Assembly (NCBI GenBank): GCA_037176705.1
Contig: JBAWUJ010000136.1
Location: 85,663-149,662, forward strand
DNA from: Molossus alvarezi
Lineage: Eukaryota; Chordata; Mammalia; Chiroptera; Molossidae
Direction of reading: 5' to 3'
DNA: 64,000 nt
Below are positions 1 through 11,960 of the stretch, in pieces (the stretch's first letter is position 1; the number at the start of each line of letters is the position of its first letter). The notes beneath the pieces were generated by a model that saw only the letters and a program-made list of their open reading frames with translations, was not told where the DNA came from and did not search any database. The position numbers were made by a program, and so were the translations under genes.

Positions 1-830
1 GTACACTGGAGGGTATATTTGCCATCGGTCTTTACAGTGTGTGCAAGGTATCTTCACAGTTTTGTTTTGTTTTTTTTTGTTTTTTGTTTTTGTTTTGTTT
101 TGTTTTTTTATGGTCCAGCGACAGAGAAAGAGAGAAACCTGAAGGAGTTTCCTCTAGCATTAAACCTAGGACAAAACATGCCACTCAGGTACATACTCTC
201 TTCTAGGAAATGAACCTGTAAACTTTGCTACTGTTACCAACACTACCACAGGAGTTAGAACAGACAGGGGTATTTTAACATTTTTTAAAAACTCTACCCT
301 AGGATATTTTCACATTGATTATTCAGATAGAGTGGGAAGGTGGGAGGTAGAGAGAGAGAGAGAGTGTGTGAAGAATTTCAATGTGACAGAGAAACATTGA
401 TGGGCCTCCTCCCCACCATTTTAACTGGGGCCTAGATTGAACAGCTACTGAGGTACGCACCCTTTATCAGAATCGAACCTGAGACTCTCGGTACCAGGAC
501 AGATCCTCTAGCCTCTGAGCCAAACCAGCTATATCTGTTTTAACATTTTTCAGTCAGATAGAACGTTTGATAGTGTAAAGCTTAGGGACCATATAAAAGT
601 GAGGTTTGCAGAGCATTTTAGAAAAATGTGCCTGAACATGTATTCAAAATCATTTATAGCTAAAACTATGACTCTTAAACATTATTTGATATAGATGTAA
701 GATCCCTTCACTACCTCAGCACTATCGATATTTTCTCAGCATGGGCACATAAATGTCTATGTTTTGCAAAGATTTAATATTTTATTTGTCATGCTATAAT
801 GATATAAAAAGTATTTTAATGTGGTTCAAG
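1..830 (+). repeat. Direct repeat segment, copy 1 (partner 49620-50445)
   Basis: This stretch is recognisably the same sequence as 49620-50445 in the same orientation, about 49.6 kb away. Shared landmarks are the 'ggataaaacatgccatccag'-type block near 165-190, the SINE at 290-535 in the same position, and the block from 535 to 830 containing 'agcttagggacc' and 'aatgtgcctgaacatgtatt'. Because the SINE is shared, it inserted before the duplication. Similarity ends near 830, where the partner runs into an L1 5' region. No gene is visible. A T-rich run lies at 61-115. Confidence 0.85.
290..535 (-). mobile_element. VES-type SINE, decayed
   Basis: Read on the minus strand it has the tRNA-like head ('ggtttggctcagaggctagag'-like, about 510-535), a decayed B-box region, the 'atgtttctctgtcac' middle, a CT-rich stretch (GA on the plus strand at 345-365) and the 'actctatctgaataatc' end. 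It is shared with the duplicate at 49900-50160. Confidence 0.85.
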
Positions 831-869
831 GTGGGCCATTTGCTCTTTGACTTTATAGGTAGCTCACAT

Positions 870-1230
870 GAAGCATCACCAGCATGAGTGCCTCCCCTGA
901 CTGATGGTGGAAACAGTCACTCTGATGACTGCTATGGCAGTGGATGAGGTGGTTATGGAGGAGGGCATGGATTTTGCTGGATCAGCAGATAAGGAACCTG
1001 CTTAAGCGGTTGTGAGCAAGGTACTAGAGGAGGCCAACGATTTCACCCTCTCCGAGATAGGGTGTACCCTGCACCTGTTGCATCACAAAGTAGCTCACAT
1101 TTTTGGCCTTTTTCTGTAGGAGGGCATGAAGGAAGCCCATGAGGCAGCCTGTGTGGTAACAGATAGTAAAAACAGTAGTGATTTCTGTATGAACTTTTCT
1201 ATGTAAGGAGAAAATTCAAATCCCATTTTT
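870..1230 (+). pseudogene. Unrecognised decayed reading frame
   Basis: From the ATG near 927 one frame runs about 100 codons, broken only by a TAA near 1002 and a TAG near 1119. Its residues look protein-like (for example 'VLEEANDFTLSEIG' and 'EGMKEAHEAAC') rather than like low-complexity translation. The second stop sits in 'tttttctgtaggaggg', which could equally be a splice acceptor. I do not recognise the family. It lies immediately after the end of the direct repeat, so it may mark what was originally next to that segment. It could be a processed-gene relic or chance. Confidence 0.25.
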
Positions 1231-1249
1231 CTGTTACTGGGGAGTGTCT

Positions 1250-1735
1250 AAAACAGCAAAGTTGTTTTGGGGAAGAGGCATGTATAAATTGTACCTCTAT
1301 GATATTGAGATATCAGAGAAAAGCTTTGTAAAGAACATGTATTTCTAAGCAGTGTGACAAATACCTGAACTCAATGAAAGATAATAAATCCTGAAGAAAG
1401 TGACCAGGTACCCTGAAGTGTAAAAATATAATCTGGGAAAAACAAAACCTTTTTCCTGAGTGCACATCTTAAGGAAATAATTTCCCACATTAAGAGTTTC
1501 TGATTCAGTAACTGTGTGGTTTGGTTCTGCACATAGAGCGTCGGCCCGTGGACCAGTCATTGTTCAATTCTGGCCTGGGGCACATACATCAGTTGTAGTT
1601 GGTCCCTGGTCCTGGTCAGGGTCACATGGGAGGCAACTACTTGTTGTGTCCCTCTCATGTCGGGAGCATAGGAAATTACCTGTGCGATAGCATGACTCTG
1701 GGACATTGAACTCCAGTAAACAAGATAGTCTGTCT
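1250..1735. other. No gene or known repeat seen
   Basis: AT-rich sequence without a convincing reading frame, exon-like segment or recognised mobile element. Confidence 0.5.
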
Positions 1736-2420
1736 TTATAATGATTACACTAGTGGGGTAATGAGAGGAGTAACCCAGCACATGATATGACTTCACATAC
1801 AGAACAGCCTGGCAGGGCATCTTAGGACCTTTTCCACATGCTGTCAGCATTGATCTTTTTGTCATGTACAATCTGGTCTCTATAGCCACACAACTAGTGC
1901 TCATAGTCCTTTGTATTTATTTACTCTGGAGGGGAAATTCTGCACATCTGGACCAGGGTCTCTACACATGATTTGGAGATAGATTTTCTACCATTTATTG
2001 GAATCATGGCAGGAACTATTAGGCTGCTGAGTTTTTGGTTTCCTTCATGATGTGTCCAGTGGAAAGCCCACACATGACAACTGGAGGGACAAGAGTAGTG
2101 GTTGTTCTGTGTAATCACTGTCCCAGTCCTTCTATTTTCCTGGGCCCTCTGAGCCATCATTCCTGATGGGCAGCCTATCACACACAGCTCTTTGTCCCTC
2201 TGGCGATATGTAACAGTTCCTCCCCACACTCAGGCCTGAACCAGAGGTTAGGCCTGCCCAGTGCTGCCAGCTCAGGTATTACCCCTTCCCCTACCAGCAT
2301 CCTAACAAACTCCATCTCACACTCACTGAAGCACCAGAGCCCATCGCAGACATCATTGCACATTATTATCTTTAGGGAACCTAAATTCGCCTGCTGTATC
2401 TGACACACTGATCTTCTGGG
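1735..2420 (+). repeat. Low-copy segment R, copy 1
   Basis: The segment beginning 'atgattacactagt' and running through 'ctgctcactgtagccacac', 'aattctgcacatctggacca' and 'cacacatgacaactggaggg' recurs at 11690-12600 (interrupted by a SINE and with a partial internal duplication), and its first 150 bases recur at 27633-27790, all in plus orientation. The two longer copies lie next to TSPY-related sequence or the inverted-repeat arm, so it seems to be part of the duplicated TSPY neighbourhood. No coding capacity is seen. Confidence 0.75.
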
Positions 2421-3689
2421 TGCAACTCAAAGGCCATCATGTTGTGCCTTCATCCATTCAGCATATATTGATTGCCTCACTGTGTTCTAGATGCCACTTG
2501 GGAACTAGTTGAGGAAGGCTTCAAGCAGACCCTAGAAGTGCAGGCTTGCAAGTCACTGTGCATGGGTATGAATTAAGATGGCTGTGCCTCCCAGGCTGTT
2601 GTGGTGTATGGTTTGGTTAGTCACTCTTTTGTTCTCATTATCATGCATCTGCCATGAACATGACAGAGGAGAGATGTCCTTTTCAGATTGACATGATTGC
2701 CAAAGACTCAGGCAGGGTCGTGTCAAGAAGAAAACTTAATACGCAGAGTCACCCTTCGTCTCTGTGGCCGGCTAGCAAGGAAGTGTGCAGGACTACTTCT
2801 TCTTCAGAGGGGTGTTCTTACACAAAAAGTTGGGTGTGCAGTCCTGAGTGAATGTCGGCAGGCATGCAGTGCAGCAGCCTGCATCCATAAGTCATGCAAA
2901 AGGGACAAAAGCTAAACTGGGTCAAAGCAATGAAGCCTTGGACACAGTGAGTTGCATAACACCCATGAGAGGTTCAAGGGTAGAGGAAATCCCTAAAGAA
3001 CATAGTTTATTTGCCTGTTAAGCAATGGTGAAAAGTCTTCCCCAGAGGAGACTGCACAGAAGCAATTCTTACTTTTTGCTCAAGATCAGGAGTCTCCCAT
3101 GCCTTTCTGTGTGCCAGTTTGCCTACACCCATTTTCCTGCTGAAAGAAATCACAGCTCTTTGGGAAGAAGTTAGGAATGTATCATGCAAAGGAAGACATA
3201 GCTTGTCCTCTGCCTGGGGTCAGCTGGGCAGCATGTGAGGGGCGGGTGGGCAAGCATTGCATTTGCAATTTGGATAGGATTTCGTTCCAACTTTAGCCAA
3301 TCTCATGTTTTGAGCACAATGTCATTCTCTTTATTGGCTTCAGCGAATGCCTGCAAAAGTATCAGCTGCCAACTGGGACATATTGAAACATATTCTGCCT
3401 GGCTGACCACACCATGGGGCTTTATTGTGTCCCCCAAGGCAGAGAGGGTGTCTCTCACTGCCCCTCTCAATAGAGCCATCTATAGTTAGTCTTGTGCATT
3501 GTCACAGCTTTAGAGGAGATATAGGTTTCTCAGTGACCCACCAAGAAAGCACCACAAAGATCCAGATTCTGTTGGTCATCGATGTGGTATTGGATGCTGA
3601 AGGACAAAATCTGTAATATACTTTGGATCTCTTTTGGAAAGTGTATATCTCTGTCTGGCCAGTGTGGATGAGAGGATGGAACATGGTTC

Positions 3690-3830
3690 CTGGTCACATG
3701 CCTGGGTTGCTGGCTCGGTCCCCACTAGGGGCTATGCCAGAGGTAGATGATGAATGTTTCTCACATCCATGTTTCTGTCTCTCCTTCTCTTCCTGTCTCT
3801 CTAAAAAATTCATGCAAATCTTTATGAAAT
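3690..3830 (+). mobile_element. tRNA-derived SINE fragment
   Basis: Pieces resembling 'cctgggttgctggctcggtccccactaggggc', the 'gatgaatgtttctcac' middle and a CT-rich stretch before an A-rich tail mark an older, headless bat SINE in plus orientation. It sits inside the left inverted-repeat arm. Confidence 0.6.
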
Positions 3831-6289
3831 ATAAATTAATACTTATTTTGTTTAAACTGCACATAGCTACAGTGGTCAATGTGAAATCCAGGCAGGGAGA
3901 GGAGGGAGACACAGAGAGAAGGAAGGACAGCTAGGAGAGAAAGGGGAGAAAGACAGAAGGTGAGCTAACTTGGAACACACGGAGTGAGCCTTTCTGGGGG
4001 CATTCAGGTCAGCCAGATCACAGGCTACAGTGCCCCAGCCATAGGACTTTCCATTGCGTCCGCTTGATCTTCAATACCTTATATGTGAGACCGCCCCACT
4101 GCTTAGTTTGTGGTGAGTTATTTTACCTGTGATTGTCCTATCAAAAATAATTGTAGAAAAAAGTCTCAAGTCAAATGAAGGTACCCAGGGTAATAGCGAG
4201 AGGGAAGGTCGGTGAATAAAGGCAACCGGGAGACCTTAGTGCCCACAGAGTACAAGAAGGTTCAGGTGCTCTGAGCACCTAAACTTTTGTGGGCCCCTAG
4301 GGAAGGAACCGGTTGATTCACCAAATTTCTGCATTAGTATTTCTTGTCCTTTTGGCACTTCCTTGGTCTACCCACAAATCTGAACAAGGTCCTACTTTCC
4401 GGTGCCCTATCCATTGTCCGGACTTCCAATTCAGGCTCCTTCCTGATTTTATATCCCCCATTAGTGTGCCTCTGCCAAGCTCACAATGGTGATAGTGTGA
4501 CCGGGTTGTGGAGGCCAATAAGAGTTACTGGGGAAGGAAAGGGAAATGTGACTCGGAAGGGGCACTTCCTTCCTCAGGACACCGTGAGTCAGTGTTCATT
4601 TATGTGCACGTGTGTGTGCGTACCAAGGAACACTCCAAATTCGGAAGAGCACAGGAGAGAACTTGCAATATGGCTAGCTAGGACAAGACATGCATAAACT
4701 GTGCCCCTGTGCCAGCCATGCTGAGGGATTCTGGATGGCCTCCCACTCAGGTTGAAAGGAAGTGGAGGGGATAGCCTGTGGAAGTTTTATAGTGGAAATG
4801 TCATCCACCTTGAGATTGACCTAAAAAATAATAATAAAACACATGAAACCTGTTTTCTTCTTTGTGTTGTTTCTATCAAGGGAAATGCAGTAGTGTGTAG
4901 TAGGTGACCTCACAATAGGCCGATGAAGGATCAACTTCTGGAATTTCCACATTGGGGCAGAGAAGCAAGGCTATGCAATTGGAGACAAGGGTCCAGATGC
5001 CTTAATTTTTATTCAGTGCTTTAGGGTAATGCCTGGGAGTTGGAGAAATGTACTGAGTGACTTCTGGTGATAGATCTTGTACAATGGTCACAAAACTGTC
5101 ACTGTGTACAGTGATGGATAGGAGACCCTGACTGTAGTACCTGAGGTGGTTACAGGTGTTTTTCCCCACACCAGGAATGTCATAAGCCCTGGGTTTATGT
5201 GCCAGGGCCACTCTACAACACCTGCATCAGTCAGTCATACAAATGGGACAATTTGTCATAGTCTCATCCACTGTGAGCCAAAGGAAACCAATCACCTAGA
5301 GGGAAGGCAAAAACAGAAAAAAAAAAAATATTTTTTTCAAGCAGTGTTGAAAGAGTAGCACAGGACACCTGAACTGGAACAGAACTCATCGCATTTCACC
5401 TTGGGAGCCTGCCATGACTTTCTTCATACAAGTTTACACACTCTTACATTGCTGCTGTTGAAACAAGCATAGCCCTTAGAAAGAATCCAGAATTGTCAGG
5501 ATTCAGAGCAAAAATAAACCTTAGCTGTATTTTTGCTTATGGTCAGCTGGGATGATAATAGTGCGGGGGCCCCCAACATTAGCACCCAGAGCAGGGACAA
5601 AAAAGCCTAATAGTTTCAATAGTACGTTTCGGGGCACAGTCCCATTTCCTGTGTGAACAGCCCCAAATTCCTGCAGATGTATCAGTGGCTGGAAAGTACC
5701 TGTTTGAATTCAAACACTGCAGAGTACCCTGAGCTGGTGCTGCCATGGTAGCAAGCCAGAGAGAGCTCTCTCAGTGCTGCTCTCAAAGGGGTCATGGAAC
5801 CCGGCATTTTGCAGAGTCGAGCTTTGGAGGAGACATGGTTGTCTTCAAATGCCTTAGAAAGGATCGAACAATAGATGGGATCATAGCGTTTGAATTCTAT
5901 TGATCACCAGAACGGATGTCCATGGCTGAAGGGAGAGCTGTTTCCATTCCTGAGCAAGTCTTCATAATGGAGCTGTCCTGTCCCTGGTCTTGTGGATCAG
6001 CTAGTTGGAGCACAGAGGTTTCACTCTCACATCAGATTTCGATTGCTTCCTAGGGTGAATCTCTCTCAACCCTTCTCCTGGGAAATATCAGTGACATAGT
6101 AAAAGAACTGGGGCGCATTAGCATACAGGTCAACTCTTTTCTGCACTGGAGACACTTTCTGGCTATGACTGACCCCAGTGCAGGGGGGTAGGTGAGAGAC
6201 GCTGGGCGCAAGGACACACCGCAAAGAGCACAGAAACAAAGGCAGAGCGAACAAGGGAATCTAAAGAGGAAGCAGGAGTCTTTTCCTTG

Positions 6290-7009
6290 TCTGGGTTCCC
6301 TGAGCTTTGCACTCTCCTAGGATGGAGGATCAGGGCCATCCCAACACAGCCTTCCCCTGCCTGTACCTTGGACCTCAGCTACCCGATGTGCCAGGAGAGG
6401 CTATACTGTCCAGGACAATCGCCCTGTCTGTTTCCCAGGGGTCACTGAGGACCAGGGACAGAGTGAGGTGGGAAACTACTGGACTGGGAAACGTCAGTTA
6501 GATGCAGCGTGAACAGCAGGCGTCACAGGAAGGCCAGCTGTGTGGAGGGAGGACAGCCTTCCCCAGTGAATCTGGGCTCCTGGTGAGAAGGAGGCAGCCT
6601 CCCCTCAGTGTGGGGCTGTGTGGGGTGATGCCCACTGGGGAGCTCTAATTGGAAGAGACTTGCAGAGCCTGTTGGGTGGGACAGGCCTCGGGGCATGGCC
6701 AGCAGGACAGCCAATTCATGTGACTTAGACACAATGTCATTTGCATACACCATAGGTAGTGGTGCATACAGGAAGTTCCGTATCCAAACAGGCTTCAGCT
6801 TAGGCAGTGGACTTCGTGGGCTGTGCAGTCACCCTGCTCGAAGCACCTACTTTCGGGCACCACCAGGCTTCTGACAGGACCTATCGCCAGTCAGGCTGTG
6901 TTTGGGGTCAGTGGGCCCCTCAGGCCCCTAGGTCTTTTAGTCCCTGTAGGAGGCCCTGAGGTGACTGAGACCCTCCTGAACAGTGAAGACACTAGGGAGC
7001 ATTAGCACC
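6290..7009 (+). promoter_or_regulatory. Conserved 5' flank of TSPY copy A (possible promoter region)
   Basis: This GC-richer stretch immediately upstream of the exon-1 ATG is retained, with the same spacing, upstream of exon 1 of copy B on the other arm (28960-28259, minus). Conserved flank next to a first exon is where a promoter would be expected, but I see no convincing TATA box and cannot place a transcription start. Retention may simply reflect the size of the duplicated unit. Confidence 0.35.
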
Positions 7010-7866
7010 ATGGAGGAGGGTCCAAGTGGGACAGACCAGGGTCCTTTCATATCCATGTTTGTGCAAGAAGGCGGTGAGGTCCAGGAGCTGAGGGTGGAGG
7101 CAGTACTGAGGGGACATTGCGGGCTTCAGCTGGAGGACAACATGCAGGAGGGGGAGCTGGTGACAGGAAAGCAGCATTGGCAACCAGCGAGGAGGTTTGT
7201 CCTGACGTGGAGCTGGGAAGGCAGGAAGAGGTGTTGTCTGAGGAGGGTTTTGTGAGGAGGGTGGTGAGGATCAGCAGGGACCTGAGTGTGAGGAGCCCTG
7301 GCAGGAGGAGGAGGGGTTGTTGTCCGGGCATCACTTTCACCAGGAGCAGCAGGGCTTCAGGCTGGAGCATGCTGAGGGGAGCGGAGGAGGTTTTTCTAGA
7401 TCTGGACCTGGGGAGGCAGGAGGATGCGGTGCCTATACAGCTGTTGCAACTGGAGAAGGAGGATGAAGTCATGCTGTGTCCAGAAAGTGAGGAGCAGGGA
7501 GAGGAGAAGGAGGAGGAAGCCTGTCAGGGAGAATTAATTGCTGGGAAGCAGATTGTCATGGATGGAGAGGACATCTGGAAGGTTGTGGAGATGTGGGATG
7601 AGAGGCAACCAGAACCAGAAAATGAAGCAAAACAACAAGAAGAGAAGTCTGAGGGGTGGGCATAGGCCGAGTCTGGGCAGGGTGGGCAGTGCACCTGGTC
7701 CAGGCTGGAGGGGCTCCAGGCCCTTTAGTCAGAGATGGAGCCTGTGAATGAGCAAACCAGCAAGGCCTTTTGTGGGCTCAAGTGGAAGATATGGTAGAGG
7801 CACAGGACATACTTAGAACTGAGAAGCACCCATATTGAGCAAATCCCTGGATTTGGGGCCAAACCT
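7010..7866 (+). pseudogene. TSPY-like copy A, exon 1 (frame broken)
   Basis: The TSPY family are testis- or sex-linked NAP-domain proteins. Exon 1 normally encodes an acidic, repetitive N-terminal part and the start of the NAP domain. Here the ATG at 7010 is in good Kozak context (accATGG) and begins MEEGPSGTDQ; the same start is kept in copy B. After roughly 60 codons the plausible frame changes: the first frame stops near 7253, while the acidic repeats (such as 'DVELGRQEEVLSEEGFV' and 'DLDLGRQED') continue in another frame to a stop at about 7663. Beyond that, 'EMEPVNEQTSKAFCGLK' then 'IPGFGAKP' match the TSPY pattern ending in a PGFW-like motif, with a further in-frame TAG near 7791. The likely donor is 'aaacct|gtatcc' at 7866. 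Several lesions make a full-length product from this exon unlikely. Sequencing errors cannot be excluded. Confidence 0.8.
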
Positions 7867-8446
7867 GTATCCTTTAGGCTGTAATGGGGTGTCCACAATG
7901 CGGCTTTGTGATTGCAGGATAAGGGGATCAGCGAGGAGAGTTCAGAAGCAAAAGAGACACATTGCAGAGAGACATGGTTTAGTGACTACAGTTTGGCGCA
8001 AACCTTGGAGATGTCCCTCATTTACTTTGGACCCCAGAAACATAGTGTAAAATCTTGGTTCCAGATCAAACTCATGAAAACAACATATATATCTATATGT
8101 TGCCCAGTTCCTACTAAAAGTACTGCTGTAGTGGAAAAATGTGAATGTACAACTCCTGAGTCAGAGTCAGGAAAGCAGGGTGGGCAGCAGGACATGTACT
8201 GTATTCTGTCCAGCCAGCAGCACACAGGATCAGGTGGAGATCCGGTGTTTTAGGCAAGACATTTGGCCTGCGTTGGAGTCAATCTTTGCAGGCATCAAAA
8301 TTCAATGTTTTCCTTTTGGCCTTGTGTGGAAGAAGGAGTCTGAGGCATAGAGAATTTTGGGAAAGCAAGGCCATTCCCTAGTTCTGACCCAAGTTCTAGC
8401 TATTTCACATGCAGAATGCAGTATGCAGCTCCTTGACCCAAAGCAG

Positions 8447-9277
8447 ATTGTCACCCACCTGGAACTGTCAGCCATGATCTGTGAGCAAGATGAAAAGATG
8501 CTCAGCCATATAATCAATTTGAAGGTCAGCCTGGAGTGACAGAAACAGGGGAGGGGAGACAGAGCGGAAAATTGACCCTATCCTTGCCAAATAGAGAAGC
8601 CATGTGTCCCCAAGACAAATTTCACCCTACTGATACAATTTTACCTACAGGTGAAGGAAGTCCCGCACACCAGTGATTGCTGCAAGATATTGCTATTCTT
8701 TCATAAGAACCCTTATTTCTTCAATAATGTGATTGTGAAGGAGTATCTCATTACCCTCCAAGGTAAGCAGAGGGTGCCTGCTTGGAAGGCAGCAGGGGGT
8801 GGGTTGAAAGTTTGTGCATCTCTTTACACATACATGTCATTCTGCAGGATACAGGGTGTCCCACTGCACTCCCATTCAGGGTTCTCAGCATTATAAAAGA
8901 GAGGTCTACAGCTACTGGCACCAAAACAGCAGCCTGAACTTCTTCAACTGGTTCTTCAACCACAATGTGTCAGGATCCAATAGGATTGTGGAGGTGGGGC
9001 CTCACCCGCAGTACCACAGTAGAACTTCTGTGTTCTTTAGCTGCTTGAGTCATATTCAAAGTCCAGCCTTATTCTGACCAGCTGTGTTCTTTCTACCAGA
9101 TCATTCTAAAGGACCTGTGGAGCAATCCCCTGAAGTACTATGTTAGGACGAGGGCACCAAGAAAGGGAAGAAGGAGCAGGACAGGTGAGGAGATCCCAAC
9201 TGGTCTCTCAACATTGCCATGCCCAGTATGTGGGATATTTCTTTCCCACAGGGACACATTTAGGCTGGTTGAAATAG
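8447..9277 (+). CDS. TSPY-like copy A, exons 2-6 (open NAP-domain part)
   Basis: Exons: 2, 8447-8524 (78 bp); 3, 8651-8762 (112 bp); 4, 8848-8993 (146 bp); 5, 9100-9184 (85 bp); 6, 9252-9277 ending in TAG. All acceptors are AG and all donors GT, the phases join without a break, and there is no internal stop. The product carries the family hallmarks in order: 'LELSAMICEQDEKMLSHI' (exon 2), 'FFHKNPYFFNNVIVKEYL' (exon 3), 'NSSLNFFNWFFNHN' (exon 4) and 'ILKDLWSNPLKYYV' (exon 5). These are the conserved core of the histone-binding NAP fold in TSPY/SET proteins, which act in nucleus and cytoplasm as histone chaperones and growth regulators. Because exon 1 is broken, any protein would need another start, so functionality is uncertain. 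The open 3' exons point to recent decay or residual selection. Family assignment is firm; choosing TSPY rather than X-linked TSPX is not possible from sequence reading alone. Confidence 0.82.
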
Positions 9278-9803
9278 AGCTTATGTCCTCAGGTCATCAG
9301 GGTATCACCATGATACAGGAAGTCTGCAGAACTGCATTGACATTCAGATACTTTTGTGGAAGCATTAGAAAGATGAGGGTTTGGGCATGTTAGATATCTC
9401 TCAAAATAACAGCTCAGTCATTATCTTGCTACTCAGACTCTCATTCCAGGCCACAAAACCCTTGTCCCCCAGGCCACGTTACCCTCCAGAAGTAGACTCT
9501 TGCCTCATGCTGTTTTTACCACCCTTCTACTAATACCTGGTGTCTATTTATAGAAATCTGTACTCTGCTCTGACCCAGTTACTTCTCCTAATCATGACAG
9601 GTGTTTTCATTTTTTTTTAGTTTTTCATTGCTGTAGGGCCCACTGAAAACACTGTCTATTATAATGTGGTTATAATGGAACATGTTAAAAATAAGACTCA
9701 GGAAATTTCAGAGAGCCCATTTGCAGTTTTGACACCCTTTTCCTTTATGGCACCAAAATCATGACGACGACGATGATGATGATGATTATTATTATTATTC
9801 TTA

Positions 9804-10025
9804 AATCCTCACAAAGGATATTTTTTATTTATCTTCAGACAAAGTGGAAGAAATATAGAGAGAGACAGAGAGAGAAATCAATGTGTGTGGGTCACATAAA
9901 TTGATTGCCTCCCACAGGACTTCCCAAAATCTCTACTGAGTTACCTACCGTACACTGGATTCAAACTCATGACTCTTTGATTTGAGGTACACACTCTAAC
10001 CTCACAGCTAATTGGCTAGGGCTTG
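9804..10025 (-). mobile_element. VES-type SINE, decayed
   Basis: Minus-strand SINE with 'aaatcctcacaaaggatattttt' tail boundary, GA-rich middle and a decayed tRNA-like head ending near 'ctaattggctagggct'. The same insertion is present at 62855-63065 and a truncated trace at about 13295-13330. Confidence 0.75.
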
Positions 10026-10429
10026 AATTATTAAATACTTTTTTTGTGTGCTCAGAGTAGAGATTATTCTGAGTGTTGTGTTCAGGGGACATCCCATATT
10101 TGAGATGGATATGCAGTACCATCCAGTTTGTTTCAAATGTTATTAGAGCACATAAGAATTTTGAAGGAAAAATGTGTTTTCAACCAACCTTGTTTTCCTG
10201 CCAGGAAACAATTGAAAAGAGTCCTCATGGCAAGACATTCAGACACAAACACATAGACAGCTGGCATAATGTGGAAACATAAATCAAAAGCATCATTGTG
10301 TGTGCCTGCGTGTGGCATGTGCATGGCTTTGGGGAGATTCCTTGAATGCTTTTCAATTACCTGTCTGGCAATAACCAGTCCCTCTGATAGCTGTGTCTGT
10401 TATGTAGCAAAAGTAGATACAATCTTTTG

Positions 10430-10990
10430 ATGCCCCAGGATCTCCAAGGCCCACGCTCTACCGAGAACCCATGGCTCACATTACCTGCTTCCCCTGTGAC
10501 ACACTCTGGCTCCACTGCCCATATTCCACTGTGACACCGCATGGCTTTCACTCTCTCCTTTTCAGCATGGCACCCCAAGGTTCCCCAGCCCACCTTCCAC
10601 TTGGACAACATAGCAATTTTACTGCACACTGTCCCCAATGAATCTCTGGGCTCCCGCCGTCCACAGTGCAACTTATCACCATGAGCTTTCTCCTGACCCC
10701 AATCTACTGTGACATACAATGGCTCAGTGTCCAAAATCCACATTCCTGCCCACCTTACACTGTCACATATTAGCATATCCAATGGCAAAAATCCACTTTG
10801 ATAACCGATGGCTCCCAACACAATTAACCTTGAAACCCCAGAGATTTCATTGCACACAAAACTCTATGATCTCTCGAGTTTCCCATGTCGATATTGCTAG
10901 TTCATACTACTCAGATCTCATGAAACTCACTGCACTCTCTCTCCTCCATGGCTCCCACTTTCAATACCCGCTGTGACTCTCCAGGGATCC
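10430..10990 (+). repeat. Degenerate minisatellite-like block
   Basis: Repeats a loose unit of about 25-45 bases built on 'ccactgtgacacc', 'catggctccc' and 'ttgcacac' motifs. It is duplicated at 63470-64000, and a block with the complementary motifs ('gtgtcacaatg', 'gagtgg') lies at 13790-14165. No coding function is apparent. Confidence 0.6.
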
Positions 10991-11355
10991 CACTGCACAC
11001 TTTTTTCTCTGGTACCTCAGGATCCGCACTCTTCAACTCCACAGTGACTCCTGAGTATCATGGAAAGAGACATGAATAAGCTCAACATGTGATTGTATCC
11101 TTGGGGTGATTGACCAGAAAAAATGCTTTATTTTAATAGACTGACTAATGAGGTGCTATTGAGTCAGAAGTTGACAGTTTCCAGAGGTGTGGCTGAGAAG
11201 TAGATCTATGGAGATAGAGAGGCAATATAGCATGCCTTAACTTTTAGTTTCTTACTCTGTGGATATTGTCTGGAATGACAAAGAAAGAAAAGACTGATTT
11301 CTGATTTACAGTCTTGTACCCTGGTCATTTTAAAGACAATTTTTCTTAAGAATAA
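10990..11355. other. No gene or known repeat seen
   Basis: Moderately AT-rich sequence after the end of the shared duplicated unit, with no exon-like segment or recognised element. Confidence 0.45.
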
Positions 11356-11560
11356 TCTTCACCTCAGGATACTTTTCCATGTATCTTCAGAAGAGTGAGA
11401 AGAGGATATGACATACATGGAGAGAGGAGAATCAATGATGTGAGAGCAACAAATCTATTGTTTGTCTTCCACATCACCCCTACAATCGAATGAGCCACTG
11501 GGGGAGCCCTAAACACCTACACTTTTCAAAGGATGGGCCCGAGCACTGACAAGAGGCATG
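11355..11560 (-). mobile_element. Strongly decayed SINE
   Basis: A 'cttcacctcaggatactttt' tail boundary, GA-rich middle and 'atcaatgatgtgagag' portion match VES-type SINEs in minus orientation, but the tRNA-like head is barely recognisable. Confidence 0.5.
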
Positions 11561-11689
11561 GTTCTTCACCAGGATTCTTCCCCGTTTCTGAAATGTATTT
11601 TTGGTGGCTTGGGCATCTCCTGAGGCCTCTTGCCACTGTTGGCAAAGTCCTCCACTCTCACTCTTTGTCCTTTGATGTGCTTCTAATTC

Positions 11690-11908
11690 ACATGTATTCT
11701 GCTCACTGTAGCCACAACTCCAGCACTTATTGTCCTCAGCACGTATTTGCCTGGATGGGAAATTCTGCACATCTGGACCATTGTCCCTCCCCATGACCTG
11801 AGATTGATTCTCCAGTTCTTATTTATTCAATTATTTATCCTCACTCGAGGACATTTTTCCATTTCTTGTTCAGATAGAGTGAAAGAGAGAGAGAGAGACA
11901 GAGAAAAT

Positions 11909-11960
<52 letters not shown>

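Larger units (their letters stand above)
2650..7465 (+). repeat. Left arm of large inverted repeat (partner 36290-27790)
   Basis: Successive blocks match the reverse complement of 27790-36290 in collinear order: 2690-3680 with 36270-35300; 3870-4105 with 34590-34340; 4145-4880 with 31260-30560; 4880-5580 with 30560-29750; 5580-6250 with 29700-29000; 6290-7009 with 28960-28259; and TSPY exon 1 at 7010-7465 with 28258-27790. The arms are clearly diverged by small indels and substitutions, so the duplication is old. The right arm is longer because it has an extra stretch at 31260-34340 carrying a TSPY/TSPX-like paralogue. Apart from the TSPY exon I see no gene in this arm. Confidence 0.85.
8288..10990 (+). 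repeat. Direct repeat carrying TSPY exons 2-6 and 3' flank, copy 1
   Basis: From intron 1 ('gcaggcatcaa' at 8290) through exon 6, the 3' flank, the SINE at 9804-10025 and the degenerate minisatellite to 10990, the sequence is collinear with 61333-64000, where the window ends. Offset is about 53 kb, orientation is the same. Exon 1 and its flank are not part of the shared unit. The shared SINE predates the duplication. Confidence 0.88.
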
